Assembly (NCBI RefSeq): GCF_003323715.1
Contig: NZ_QOIN01000048.1
Span: 124,001 to 188,000, forward strand
Length of the DNA stretch: 64,000 bases
Direction of reading: 5' to 3'
Source: Streptomyces diacarni
GTDB taxonomy: Bacteria; Actinomycetota; Actinomycetes; Streptomycetales; Streptomycetaceae
The notes under the pieces are model-generated. The model made no database searches and was not told the origin of the DNA. It was given only the letters and a program-made list of their open reading frames with translations. The translations under genes and the position numbers were made by a program. Shown here one piece after another: positions 7,324-16,512 of the stretch (positions within the stretch are counted from its first letter, which is position 1; every line of letters starts with the position of its first letter).

Positions 7324-10300
7324 GTGCCCGCACCACTCAACGACCCCGGACAGCTCGCCGAGCTGCTGGGTATCCCGTTCACCCCGGAGCAGACGGCCTG
7401 CATCACCGCACCGCCCGCCCCGCAGGTCATCGTCGCCGGTGCGGGCTCGGGCAAGACGACCGTCATGGCCGCCCGCGTCGTCTGGCTGGTGGGCACGGGC
7501 CAGGTCGCCCCCGACCGCGTACTCGGCCTGACCTTCACCAACAAGGCGGCCGGGGAGCTGGCCGACCGCGTCCGCAAGGCCCTGCACAGGGCGGGCGTCA
7601 CCGATCCCGACCCGGCCGTCCCCGGCAGCGCGGAGGCCGGGGAGCCGCAGATCTCCACCTACCACGCCTTCGCGGGGCGGCTGCTGAGCGAGCACGGGCT
7701 GCGCCTGAGTATCGAGCCGTCCGTGCGGCTGCTGGCCGACGCCACCCGCTTTCAGCTCGCGGCGGGCGTGCTGCGCGCCGCCGAGGGCCCCTACGAGGCG
7801 CTCACCAAGTCCGTTCCCGCTCTCGTCGAGGACGTGCTGGCGCTCGACGCCGAACTGAGCGAACACCTGGTCACCCCGGAGCGGGCCCGCGATCACGACG
7901 CGGAACTCCTCACCTCGCTGGAGGGCGCCCGGCTGACCAACGACAAGCTCCGCAAGGTCCCGCAGGCCACCCGCGCCCGCGAGGAACTGCTGGACCTGGT
8001 GGAGACCTACCGTTCGCGCAAGCGGGAACGCGAACGGATCGACTTCGGTGACCAGATCGCCCTCGCCGCCCGCCTCGCCGGGCTCCCGGACGTCGGGCGG
8101 GCACTGCGCGAGCAGTATTCCGTCGTCCTGCTGGACGAGTACCAGGACACCTCCGTCGCGCAGCGCGTCATGCTGGCAGGACTGTTCGGGCAGGGCACCG
8201 GCCACCCCGTCACGGCCGTCGGCGACCCCTGCCAGGCCATCTACGGCTGGCGCGGGGCCTCCGTCGCCAACCTGGACGACTTCCCCCGGCACTTCCCGCA
8301 CGCCGACGGCAGCCCGGCCCGACGCCAGTCGCTGAGCGAGAACCGCCGCAGCGGCGGCCGCCTGCTCACCCTCGCCAACGGCCTGGCCGCGCCGCTGCGG
8401 GAGCGGCACGCAGGGGTGGAGGCGCTGCGCCCCGCCCCCGACGCGGCCGGGGCGGGCCGAGTGCGGGCGGCGCTGCTGGACACGCAGGCCCAGGAGATCG
8501 ACTGGCTGGCCGACTCCCTGGCCCACCTGGTGCGCACCGGCACCCCGCCGGGCGAGATCGCCGTGCTGTGCCGCGGCGCGGGCGACTTCGCGCAGATCCA
8601 GGGCGCGCTGGCCGAGCGGGAGCTCCCCGTCGAGGTGGTGGGCCTCTCAGGGCTGCTGCACCTGCCCGAGATCGCCGACCTGGTGGCCGTCTGCGAGGTC
8701 CTCCAGGACCCCACCTCCAACGCGGCGCTCGTCCGGCTGCTGACCGGCCCGCGCTGGCGCATAGGCCCCCGCGATCTGGCGCTGCTCGGCCGCCGCGCCG
8801 CGCTGCTGGTCGCCCACCAGCGCGGCGGGGCCGACGCCGACCCCGACGAGCGGCTCGCCGCCGCCGTGGAGGGCGCCGACCCCGCCGAGGTGCGCTCGCT
8901 GGCCGACGCCCTCGACACCTTCCTGGAGAGCGAGGGACACGACGACGAACTGCCGTTCTCCGCCGAGGCCCGGGTGCGCTTCGCCAGGCTGGCCGCCGAG
9001 CTGCGCGAGCTGCGCCGCTCCCTGGCCGACCCGCTCATGGACGTCCTCCACCGGGTGCTGGCCGCCACCGGACTCGAGGTGGAGTTGGCCGCCTCCCCGC
9101 AGGCGGTCGCCGCGCGGCGACGCGAGACCCTCGGCCGGTTCCTCGACATCGCCGCCGGGTTCGCCTCCCTGGACGGCGAGGCGACCCTGCTGGCCTTTCT
9201 GGCCTTCCTGCGCACCGCCGTGCAGTACGAGAAGGGCCTCGACAGTTCCCTGCCGGGCGGCGAGGACACGGTCAAGGTGCTGACCGCGCACAAGTCCAAG
9301 GGCCTGGAGTGGGACGTGGTCGCCGTACCGGGGCTGGTCGCCAAGCAGTTCCCCAGCGAGCAGGCCCGCGAGACCTGGCTCAGCCAGCCCAAGGTGCTGC
9401 CGTACGCGCTGCGCGGCGACGCGGCCACCCTGCCGCAGGCCCCCGAGTGGAACGCCAAGAGCCTCAAGGAGCACGAGAACGCGCTGCGGGCCCACCAGGC
9501 CACCGAGGAGCTCCGTCTCGGTTACGTCACCTTCACCCGTCCCCGCAGCCTGCTGCTCGGTTCGGGACACTGGTGGGGTCCGGCACAGAAGCGTCCCCGC
9601 GGACCGTCCGCCTTTTTGGAGGCCCTGCGCGCCCATTGCGAGGCCGACCCCGCACACGGTGAGGTCGAGCACTGGGCGGACCCGCCGGAGGAGGACGCGG
9701 TCAATCCCGCGCTGGAGGAGTCCGCCGAGGAGCGTGCCTGGCCCCTGCCGCTGGACCCGACCGCTCTGGCACGCCGCCGGGCGGCCGCCGACGCGGTCCT
9801 GTCCTATCTCCAGGGCGCACCCGCCGACGGGGCAGCGACGGATGTCCGAAGGGCGAGCGGAACGGAAGCCGGGGCGGAACGACTCGGCGTCGAAAGGGAG
9901 CGCGAAAGGGAGTCTGCGGGGGAGCCCGACAGGGAGTCTGCGGGGGAGCAGGGAAGGGACTCTGCGGGGGAGCCCGACAGGGAGGCTGAGAGGGAGCTCG
10001 AAAAGGAGCCTGCAGGGGAGCGCGAGAGGGACACCGCAAGGGAGACCGGGCGAGAGCCGGGGGCGGATGACGTGGCCGGCGGCAGCGGTGCCGACGGCCT
10101 CGGTGCCGGTGGCCTCACCCCGGAAGAGGCGCGTCTGGCCGCGGCGTGGGACCGCGATCTGGAAGCTCTCACGGGCGAGCTGCGCCGCTCGCGGGCAGCG
10201 GTACGGGACGTGCCCCTGCCGCGTACGCTGAGCGCCACCCAACTGCTGCGTGTGGCCGCCGACCCGGAGGGTTTCGCACGGGAACTCGCCCGCCCCATGC

Positions 10301-11022
10301 CGCGCCCGCCGCGGCCCGCCGCCGCCCGCCGCGGTACCCGGTTCCACGCCTGGGTGGAGTCCCGCTTCGAGGAGCTGACCCTGCCCATGCTCGGTCCCGA
10401 CGAGCTGCCGGGCGCGGAGGGGGAGGGCCCGGACGGCGGTGAGCCCCCGTCCATCGCGGACGAGCGGGACCTGGCCGCGCTGAAGGAGGCCTTCGAACGC
10501 TCCCCCTACGCCCGCCGCTCCCCCTACCGCGTCGAGGCACCGTTCCAGCTGATGCTGGCCGGACGCGTCATCCGCGGCCGTATCGACGCCGTCTACCGCG
10601 ACCGTGCGGCCGACGGCGGTGTGACGTTCGACATCGTGGACTGGAAGACCGGGCGCGGTCAGGACGCCGACCCCCTCCAGCTGGCCGTCTACCGGCTGGC
10701 GTGGGCCGAGCAGCACGGTGTCCCGCTGTCCTCCGTCAGTGCGGGATTCTTGTACGTGCGCAGTGGTGAACTCGTCCGCCCCGAGGGGCTGCCCGACCGG
10801 GCCGGTCTGGAAAGACTCCTGACCGGGAGCACGGACGGCACGGACGGCACGGACGGCACGGACGGCACCGCTAGTACGAGCAGCACGGGCGGCAGCGTCA
10901 GTACGAGCAGCGCGGGCGGCACCGGAACACAGGACGAGGCGGACTCTTCCGGGCAGGCCGGCAGCGGCACCGGTGGCGGCACCGCGGAGCCGGGTGGCGG
11001 CCACCGTTCGGCTGACGAGTAA
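7324..11022 (+). CDS. adnB: AdnB-type helicase-nuclease subunit
   Basis: 1232 residues. Motor motifs: Walker A GAGSGKTT (39-46), DEYQDTSVAQ, GDPCQAIYGWRG, TAHKSKGLEWDVV and VTFTRPRSLL. The C-terminal nuclease shows RGTRFHAWVE, IRGRIDAVY and DIVDWKTGRG. Unlike AdnA, no C-terminal cysteine cluster is visible. AdnB is the main motor of the AdnAB resection complex in mycobacteria. Between the domains lies a charged Glu/Arg-rich linker (about 850-920) coded by near-perfect 24-bp repeats, and the tail is Gly/Thr/Ser-rich. GTG 7324 fits a leaderless start; the GGAG before it would overlap the start codon and so cannot act as a normal ribosome site. Confidence 0.9.
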   Translation: MPAPLNDPGQLAELLGIPFTPEQTACITAPPAPQVIVAGAGSGKTTVMAARVVWLVGTGQVAPDRVLGLTFTNKAAGELADRVRKALHRAGVTDPDPAVPGSAEAGEPQISTYHAFAGRLLSEHGLRLSIEPSVRLLADATRFQLAAGVLRAAEGPYEALTKSVPALVEDVLALDAELSEHLVTPERARDHDAELLTSLEGARLTNDKLRKVPQATRAREELLDLVETYRSRKRERERIDFGDQIALAARLAGLPDVGRALREQYSVVLLDEYQDTSVAQRVMLAGLFGQGTGHPVTAVGDPCQAIYGWRGASVANLDDFPRHFPHADGSPARRQSLSENRRSGGRLLTLANGLAAPLRERHAGVEALRPAPDAAGAGRVRAALLDTQAQEIDWLADSLAHLVRTGTPPGEIAVLCRGAGDFAQIQGALAERELPVEVVGLSGLLHLPEIADLVAVCEVLQDPTSNAALVRLLTGPRWRIGPRDLALLGRRAALLVAHQRGGADADPDERLAAAVEGADPAEVRSLADALDTFLESEGHDDELPFSAEARVRFARLAAELRELRRSLADPLMDVLHRVLAATGLEVELAASPQAVAARRRETLGRFLDIAAGFASLDGEATLLAFLAFLRTAVQYEKGLDSSLPGGEDTVKVLTAHKSKGLEWDVVAVPGLVAKQFPSEQARETWLSQPKVLPYALRGDAATLPQAPEWNAKSLKEHENALRAHQATEELRLGYVTFTRPRSLLLGSGHWWGPAQKRPRGPSAFLEALRAHCEADPAHGEVEHWADPPEEDAVNPALEESAEERAWPLPLDPTALARRRAAADAVLSYLQGAPADGAATDVRRASGTEAGAERLGVERERERESAGEPDRESAGEQGRDSAGEPDREAERELEKEPAGERERDTARETGREPGADDVAGGSGADGLGAGGLTPEEARLAAAWDRDLEALTGELRRSRAAVRDVPLPRTLSATQLLRVAADPEGFARELARPMPRPPRPAAARRGTRFHAWVESRFEELTLPMLGPDELPGAEGEGPDGGEPPSIADERDLAALKEAFERSPYARRSPYRVEAPFQLMLAGRVIRGRIDAVYRDRAADGGVTFDIVDWKTGRGQDADPLQLAVYRLAWAEQHGVPLSSVSAGFLYVRSGELVRPEGLPDRAGLERLLTGSTDGTDGTDGTDGTASTSSTGGSVSTSSAGGTGTQDEADSSGQAGSGTGGGTAEPGGGHRSADE
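9910..9981 (+). repeat. 24-bp in-frame tandem repeats in the adnB linker
   Basis: Three near-identical 24-bp units (9910-9933, 9934-9957, 9958-9981) encode ESAGEPDR, ESAGEQGR and DSAGEPDR; more decayed copies continue to about 10050. The length is a multiple of three, so copy changes keep frame. Confidence 0.85.
10831..10866 (+). repeat. Four copies of a 9-bp repeat in the adnB tail
   Basis: ACGGACGGC occurs four times in perfect tandem and encodes a Thr-Asp-Gly tail beyond the nuclease domain. It is likely unstructured. Confidence 0.85.
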
Positions 11023-11037
11023 TCCCCCGACGACCGT

Positions 11038-11043
11038 TAGGCT
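11038..11043 (+). promoter_or_regulatory. -10 box TAGGCT for a probable leaderless mRNA
   Basis: TAGGCT is followed by 7 nt and then ATG 11051; no Shine-Dalgarno sequence precedes that start. Confidence 0.6.
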
Positions 11044-11050
11044 CGATGGC

Positions 11051-12460
11051 ATGAGCACCACCCCGGCTCCTCCGGACAACGCCGTCCGGGCCTTCATCGA
11101 CGACCAGCGTTCCGCCTTCCTCGCCGACCTGTCGGCGTGGCTGCGCATTCCCTCCGTTTCGGCCGATCCGGGTTGTGCGGACGAGGTGCGGCGCAGCGCC
11201 GACTGGCTCGCTGCCGCACTGCGCGCCACCGGTTTCCCCGTCGTTGAGGTGTGGGAGACCGACGGGGCGCCCGCCGTCTTCGCCGAGTGGCCCGCCGCCG
11301 ACCCGGCCGCACCGACGGTGCTGGTCTACGGCCACCACGACGTGCAGCCCGCCGCCGTCGCCGACGGCTGGCACAGCGAACCGTTCGAGCCCCAGGAGCG
11401 GCAGGGACGCCTCTACGGGCGCGGCGCCGCCGACGACAAGGGGCAGGTGTTCTTCCACACCCTGGGTGTCCGCGCGCACCTGGCCGCCACGGGCCGCACC
11501 GCTCCGGCGGTCGGCCTCAAACTGCTGATCGAGGGCGAGGAGGAGTCGGGATCGCCGCACTTCCCCGCTCTGCTGCGCGCCCACGCCGCACGCCTGGCCT
11601 GCGACGCCGTCGTCGTCTCCGACACCGGCATGTGGGACGAGAACACCCCCACCGTCTGCACCGGGATGCGCGGCCTCACCGACTGCCAGATCGACCTGCG
11701 CGGCCCCGACCAGGACATCCACTCGGGCTCCTTCGGCGGCGCCGTCCCCAACCCGGCCACCGAAGCGGCCCGGCTGGCGGCAGCACTGCACGACGAGGAC
11801 CGCAGGGTGACACTGCCCGGGTTCTACGACGGCGTCATTCCTCTCACCGACGAGGAGCGCACCCTCTTCGCCGAACTGCCCTTCGACGAGGACGCCTGGG
11901 TCCGCACCGCCCACTCCCACGCGACACTGGGCGAGCACGGCTACAGCACCCTGGAGAGGGTGTGGGCCCGCCCCACCGCCGAGGTCAACGGCATCGGAGG
12001 CGGCTACCAGGGCCCCGGCGGCAAGACCATCGTGCCCGCCCACGCACAACTGAAGCTCTCCTTCCGCACGGTCGCGGGACAGGACGAGGAGAAGATCCAG
12101 CAGACGCTGCGCGAGTGGGTCGCCGACCGGGTGCCGGCCGGTATCGAGCACGAGATCACCTTTTTCGGCGCCACCCGCCCCTGTCTCACCCCGCTCGACC
12201 ATCCCGCGCTGCGCTCCCTCACCCGCGCCATGAGCCGCGCCTTCGGGCAGCGGGTCCGCTTCACCAGAGAGGGCGGTTCGGGGCCGGCAGCCGACCTTCA
12301 GGACGCCCTGGGGGTCCCGGTGCTCTTCCTCGGAATCTCCGTCCCTTCGGACGGCTGGCACGCGCCCGACGAGAAGGTCGAACTCGACCTCCTGTTCAAA
12401 GGCGCGGAGACGGCCGCCTATCTGTGGGACGACCTGGCGGCACACTGGGGCGCGGGCTGA
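11051..12460 (+). CDS. M20-family dipeptidase / metallopeptidase
   Basis: 469 residues, the usual length for cytosolic M20 dipeptidases. Di-zinc ligands are recognisable in order: His in LVYGHHDVQP, bridging Asp in GRGAADDKG, the catalytic Glu pair in IEGEEESGSP, Asp in VVSDTGMW, and His in DGWHAPDEKV. The dimerisation lid lies between (DIHSGSFGG). Expected activity is hydrolysis of dipeptides or related amide bonds in the cytoplasm; the substrate cannot be told from sequence. It starts 28 nt after adnB, but the -10 box suggests its own leaderless transcript. No secretion signal is seen. Confidence 0.85.
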   Translation: MSTTPAPPDNAVRAFIDDQRSAFLADLSAWLRIPSVSADPGCADEVRRSADWLAAALRATGFPVVEVWETDGAPAVFAEWPAADPAAPTVLVYGHHDVQPAAVADGWHSEPFEPQERQGRLYGRGAADDKGQVFFHTLGVRAHLAATGRTAPAVGLKLLIEGEEESGSPHFPALLRAHAARLACDAVVVSDTGMWDENTPTVCTGMRGLTDCQIDLRGPDQDIHSGSFGGAVPNPATEAARLAAALHDEDRRVTLPGFYDGVIPLTDEERTLFAELPFDEDAWVRTAHSHATLGEHGYSTLERVWARPTAEVNGIGGGYQGPGGKTIVPAHAQLKLSFRTVAGQDEEKIQQTLREWVADRVPAGIEHEITFFGATRPCLTPLDHPALRSLTRAMSRAFGQRVRFTREGGSGPAADLQDALGVPVLFLGISVPSDGWHAPDEKVELDLLFKGAETAAYLWDDLAAHWGAG

Positions 12461-12603
12461 GACCGGGCCGGCCGCCCCTCCCGTGAGCCACCGGGTGCCC
12501 CGCGCGGGCACGCCCGGGCCGCCTCACCACCACGCACCGACCCGTCCCCTGACCCGCCACCGGGCAGGGAGGCCCCGACACCTGGGGGAGTAGGAAACAC
12601 ACA

Positions 12604-13638
12604 GTGACCACCTCGACCTCGATCGACCGCCCGGACCGCCCGGAACGCTCCACCGGCGATGCCGCCACACGCCCCGCGGACCACGCCACCGGCTCGGCGC
12701 CCGCCGCGCCCGACGCGGAGCGGCCGATCAGCCTCACCGCCACGGGCGGTATCGACCGCGCCTCCCACCACCGTCTGGACGAGGCCTGGCTCGCAGCGGC
12801 CTGGAGCCACCCCACCACCCGCGTTTTCGTGGTCTCCGGCGGCCAGGCCCTGATCGAGGACAAGGAGGACGGCACCACCGAACTCGTCACGATGCCCTCC
12901 TTCGACGCGCCCTTCACCGAGGCCCACCGCTACTTCCTGGGCACGGACGAGGAGGGGGTGCGCTACTTCGCGCTCCAGAAGGACACCCTGCCCGGACGTA
13001 TGGACGACATCGCGCGGCCCGCCGGGCTCCGCGAGGCGGGCGTGCTGCTCTCCGACCGCGACAGCGAACTGATGACCCACGCCGTCGGCCTGGAGAACTG
13101 GCAGCGCACCCACCGCTTCTGCTCCCGCTGCGGCGAGCGCACCGGCATCGCCGCCGCGGGACACATCCGCCGCTGCTCCGCCTGCGGTGCCGAGCACTAT
13201 CCGCGCACCGACCCGGCCGTGATCATGCTCGTCACCGACGAGCAGGACCGCGCCCTGCTGGGTCGCCAGGTCCACTGGCCGGAAGGCAGGTTCTCCACCC
13301 TGGCGGGCTTCGTCGAACCGGGGGAGTCCCTCGAAGCCGCCGTACGCCGCGAGGTCGCCGAGGAGGCGGGCGTGGCCGTCGGCCCCGTCGCCTACGTCGG
13401 AAGTCAGCCCTGGCCCTTCCCCTCCAGCCTGATGCTCGGCTTCATGGCGCGCGCCACCCGCTCCGACATCCAGGTGGACGGCGACGAGATCGAAGAGGCG
13501 CGCTGGTTCTCCCGCGACGACCTGCGGGACGCCATCGAGTCCGGCGAGGTGCTTCCCCCCTCGGGCATCTCCATCGCGGCCCGCCTGGTCGAACGCTGGT
13601 ACGGCCAGCCTCTGCCGCAGCCCCGCCACCACAGCTGA
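12604..13638 (+). CDS. nudC: NADH pyrophosphatase / NAD-capped RNA decapping hydrolase NudC
   Basis: 344 residues. Zinc ribbon cysteines are C173, C176, C191 and C194; the Nudix box with its REVAEEAGV helix spans 235-257; the NudC signature SQPWPFP is at 268-274. The enzyme cleaves NADH/NAD and in known cases removes NAD caps from RNA. Residues 1-40 are a variable Asp/Ala/Pro-rich extension. AGGA lies 10 nt before GTG 12604. It is convergent with the mycoredoxin gene across a strong hairpin. Confidence 0.92.
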   Translation: MTTSTSIDRPDRPERSTGDAATRPADHATGSAPAAPDAERPISLTATGGIDRASHHRLDEAWLAAAWSHPTTRVFVVSGGQALIEDKEDGTTELVTMPSFDAPFTEAHRYFLGTDEEGVRYFALQKDTLPGRMDDIARPAGLREAGVLLSDRDSELMTHAVGLENWQRTHRFCSRCGERTGIAAAGHIRRCSACGAEHYPRTDPAVIMLVTDEQDRALLGRQVHWPEGRFSTLAGFVEPGESLEAAVRREVAEEAGVAVGPVAYVGSQPWPFPSSLMLGFMARATRSDIQVDGDEIEEARWFSRDDLRDAIESGEVLPPSGISIAARLVERWYGQPLPQPRHHS

Positions 13639-13674
13639 AGGCGACACCTCCGCCGCCCTCTCCCGGTATCACGA

Positions 13675-13726
13675 CGGCCCCGCCGGGCGGCCTCGGTCCT
13701 GCCGGACCGGCCGCCCTGCGGGGCCG
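13675..13726. terminator. Long bidirectional hairpin between nudC and the mycoredoxin gene
   Basis: An 18-nt arm at 13675-13692 pairs with 13709-13726 with one mismatch, and the loop holds a further GGTCC/GGACC stem. It sits between convergent genes and can serve both strands. Confidence 0.8.
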
Positions 13727-13774
13727 CGAAGATCGGGACTCGAACCGTCCCACAAGGCCGCGAAGAACCGGGTC

Positions 13775-14017
13775 TTAGGCCCCGACCTTCTCCTTCACCT
13801 GCGCCAGCGACGGGTTGGTCAGCGTCGAACCGTCAGGGAACAGCACAGTGGGAACGGTCTGGTTGCCGCCGTTCGCCTTCTCCACGAAGGCCGCCGACTC
13901 CGGGTCCTGCTCGATGTTGACCTCCGTGTACGCGATCCCCTCGCGCTCCATCTGGCCCTTCAGCCGGCGGCAGTAGCCGCACCAGGTGGTGCTGTACATC
14001 GTCACAGTGCCCGCCAT
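13775..14017 (-). CDS. Mycoredoxin (glutaredoxin-like, CxxC)
   Basis: 80 residues of thioredoxin fold: active site TTWCGYC (C13 and C16), cis-proline TVP (54-56) and a Gly/Asn turn NGGNQ. Actinobacteria lack glutathione and use such proteins to reduce mycothiol mixed disulfides. GGAG stands 9 nt before ATG 14017. It is divergent from uvrD2; the shared region holds an unusual element repeated at 21.0 kb. The sigma-R thiol-stress system is also encoded in this window, but I see no clear GGAAT-type promoter directly upstream. Confidence 0.9.
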   Translation of the reverse strand: MAGTVTMYSTTWCGYCRRLKGQMEREGIAYTEVNIEQDPESAAFVEKANGGNQTVPTVLFPDGSTLTNPSLAQVKEKVGA

Positions 14018-14094
14018 TGTCCAGTGCTCCTTCGTCTCGTTCGGTGCCTTCGGTGAACGCGCGACGGTACCCGGCCATTCCCCGGACCCCCGAA

Positions 14095-14132
14095 CCTCAT
14101 TCGTACGACTAACACCCCCACCCTGTGGACAG
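14095..14132 (-). promoter_or_regulatory. Copy A of a 38-bp element shared by two divergent promoters
   Basis: Read on the minus strand: CTGTCCACAGG, 6-7 variable bases, GTGTTAGTCGTAC, then GAATGAGG. The CTGTCCACA end resembles a Streptomyces DnaA box. Copy B lies at 20987-21023. It sits between mycoredoxin (start 14017) and uvrD2 (start 14172). Confidence 0.7.
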
Positions 14133-14171
14133 CCGCCTCCTCCCCACCCCGTCCCCTGGCAGCATGGCGGG

Positions 14172-16370
14172 GTGACAGCAGCAACGGACTCCCCGCTCTT
14201 CCCACAGGCACCCGACTCTCCCGACGCGGTGCTCGAGGGCCTCGACCCCGAGCAGCGCGAGGTGGCGACCGCCCTGCACGGTCCGGTGTGCGTGCTGGCC
14301 GGTGCGGGCACGGGCAAGACCCGCGCCATCACCCACCGCATCGCCTACGGCGTGCGCGCCGGCATCCTGCCCCCCGCGAGCGTGCTGGCCGTCGCCTTCA
14401 CCCAGCGCGCCGCCGGAGAGATGCGCGGACGGCTGCGCGCTCTGGGCGCCCACGGCGTGCAGGCCCGCACCTTCCACTCCGCGGCGCTGCGCCAACTGCA
14501 GTTCTTCTGGCCCCGCGCGGTGGGCGGCGAGCTGCCGCAGCTCCTCGAACGGAAGGCCGCCCTCGTCGCCGAGGCCGCCACCCGCTGCCGCCTGCGGCTC
14601 GACCGCAACGAGCTGCGGGACGTCACCAGTGAGATCGAATGGTCCAAGGTCACCCAGACCGTCCCCGAGGACTACCCGGCCGCCGCCGCCAAGGCAGGCC
14701 GCCAGGCCCCCCGCGACCCTGCCGAGACCGGCCGCATCTACGCCCTGTACGAACAGCTCAAGCGCGAGCGCTCCGTGATCGACTTCGAGGACGTCCTGCT
14801 GCTGACCGTCGCCGTACTCGAAGACCGTGCGGACATCGCCGAAACCGTCCGCGGCCAGTACCAGCACTTCGTCGTCGACGAGTACCAGGACGTCAGCCCC
14901 CTCCAGCAGCGCCTCCTGGAGCTGTGGGTCGGCGAGCGGGAGAGTCTGTGCGTCGTCGGCGACGCCAGCCAGACGATCTACTCCTTCACCGGCGCCACCG
15001 CCGACCACCTTCTCGACTTCCGCACCCGCCATGCGAACGCCACCGTGGTCAAGCTCGTCCGCGACTACCGCTCCACCCCCCAGGTGGTGCACCTCGCCAA
15101 CGGCCTGCTGACCCAGGCCTCCGGGCGGGCGGCCGAACACCGGCTCGAACTCGTCTCCCAGCGCGAGGCGGGCCCAGAACCGGTCCACGCCGAGTACGCC
15201 GACGAGCCCGGCGAGGCCGAGGGCACCGCCCGCCGCATCCGCGACCTGATCGCCTCGGGCGTACCGGCCAGCGAGATCGCCGTCCTCTACCGCATCAACG
15301 CCCAGTCCGAGGTCTACGAGCAGGCCCTCGCCGACGTCGGGGTCCCCTGCCAGCTGCGCGGCGCCGAACGCTTCTTCGAGCGCCCCGAGGTCCGCGAAGC
15401 GTTCGTGGTGCTGCGCGGCGCCGCCCGCGCGGGCGGGAACGACGCGCTGCTGGACGACGCGGTCGACCTCCCCTCCCAGGTGCGCGCCGTCCTCGGTACC
15501 AAGGGCTGGTCGCCGCAGGCCCCGGCAGGCTCCGGCGCCGTGCGGGACCGCTGGGAGTCGCTGGCGGCCCTGGTGCGCCTGGCGACGGACTTCGCCGCGG
15601 CCCGCCCCCAGGTGACGCTCTCCGACCTCGTCACCGAGCTGGACGAACGGGCCAGGGCCCAGCACGCCCCCACGGTCGAGGGCGTCACCCTCGCCTCCCT
15701 CCATGCGGCCAAGGGCCTGGAGTGGGACGCGGTCTTCCTCGTCGGCCTCACCGACGGCATGCTCCCCCTCACCTACGCCAGGACCGACGAGCAGATAGAA
15801 GAGGAACGCCGCCTGCTCTACGTCGGGATCACCCGCGCCCGCCGCATCCTCACCCTCTCCTGGGCCCTGGCCCGCTCCCCGGGAGGCCGCCCCGGCAGAC
15901 AGCCGAGCCGCTTTTTGAAGGGGCTCCGGCGCGGCGGAGCGGGAGCGGCCTCGCGCGCGGGCACCGCGACCGGCAGCGTGGAGGGCGGCTCCGGCCCGTA
16001 CCGGGTCCCCGGCACGCGCTCGCGGGTGCGCCGTGCTCCGGCGCGGTGCCGGGTGTGCGGACGCTCGCTCACCGACCCGGGCGAGGTGAAGCTGATGCGC
16101 TGCGAGGACTGCCCCTCGGAGCTCGACGAGGTGCTCTACGAACGCCTGCACCAGTGGCGGGCTGGCCAGGCCGCGCTGCTGGGCCAGCCCGACTACTGCG
16201 TCTTCACCGACAAGACGCTGCTGGCCATCGCCGAGACCGTCCCCGGCGACGAGGCGGCCCTCGCCCGGATCTCCGGCGTCCGCGCGCGCAAGCTCCAGCA
16301 GTACGGCGCCGACGTCCTGGCCCTGTGCGCGGGCGAGGAGCTCCCGAAGACGGAGGAGAAGGAGACGTAG
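14172..16370 (+). CDS. uvrD2: ATP-dependent DNA helicase UvrD2 with four-Cys motif and HRDC domain
   Basis: 732 residues. Walker A GAGTGKT (44-50), DEYQDVSPLQ, GDASQTIYSFTG, LHAAKGLEWDAVF and VGITRARR mark an SF1A 3'-5' helicase. The C-terminal third has the four-cysteine motif typical of UvrD2 (RCRVCGRSL and MRCEDC) and ends in an HRDC domain (about 650-725). In mycobacteria UvrD2 is an essential helicase/translocase. I place the start at GTG 14172, giving VTAATDSP, rather than at frames extending into the mycoredoxin promoter; CAGCAT 6 nt upstream hints at a leaderless start with a weak -10. Confidence 0.93.
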   Translation: MTAATDSPLFPQAPDSPDAVLEGLDPEQREVATALHGPVCVLAGAGTGKTRAITHRIAYGVRAGILPPASVLAVAFTQRAAGEMRGRLRALGAHGVQARTFHSAALRQLQFFWPRAVGGELPQLLERKAALVAEAATRCRLRLDRNELRDVTSEIEWSKVTQTVPEDYPAAAAKAGRQAPRDPAETGRIYALYEQLKRERSVIDFEDVLLLTVAVLEDRADIAETVRGQYQHFVVDEYQDVSPLQQRLLELWVGERESLCVVGDASQTIYSFTGATADHLLDFRTRHANATVVKLVRDYRSTPQVVHLANGLLTQASGRAAEHRLELVSQREAGPEPVHAEYADEPGEAEGTARRIRDLIASGVPASEIAVLYRINAQSEVYEQALADVGVPCQLRGAERFFERPEVREAFVVLRGAARAGGNDALLDDAVDLPSQVRAVLGTKGWSPQAPAGSGAVRDRWESLAALVRLATDFAAARPQVTLSDLVTELDERARAQHAPTVEGVTLASLHAAKGLEWDAVFLVGLTDGMLPLTYARTDEQIEEERRLLYVGITRARRILTLSWALARSPGGRPGRQPSRFLKGLRRGGAGAASRAGTATGSVEGGSGPYRVPGTRSRVRRAPARCRVCGRSLTDPGEVKLMRCEDCPSELDEVLYERLHQWRAGQAALLGQPDYCVFTDKTLLAIAETVPGDEAALARISGVRARKLQQYGADVLALCAGEELPKTEEKET

Positions 16371-16481
16371 GGAGCTGTCACGCAAGGAGGCGGCAGTGGT
16401 GGGTGGGCAAGGGGGAGGGAGAGGGAGAAGGCCGAGCGAAGCGGAACGGACCGAAGAGCCACCGCGCGGTGGGCCTGTTTC

Positions 16482-16504
16482 TCTGTCACAGAAGCTGTGA
16501 CAGA
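16482..16504. promoter_or_regulatory. Perfect 10-bp inverted repeat just upstream of the wblC promoter
   Basis: TCTGTCACAG - AAG - CTGTGACAGA. It ends 9 bp before the A-tract next to the -35, a good place for an operator or activator site. The bound protein is unknown. Confidence 0.6.
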
Positions 16505-16512
16505 AAGCCGCG

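Noticed and set aside
13986..14171. Extension of UvrD2 upstream to 13986
   Set aside because: It would overlap the divergent mycoredoxin gene and run through the shared promoter element; helicase-like sequence starts after GTG 14172.
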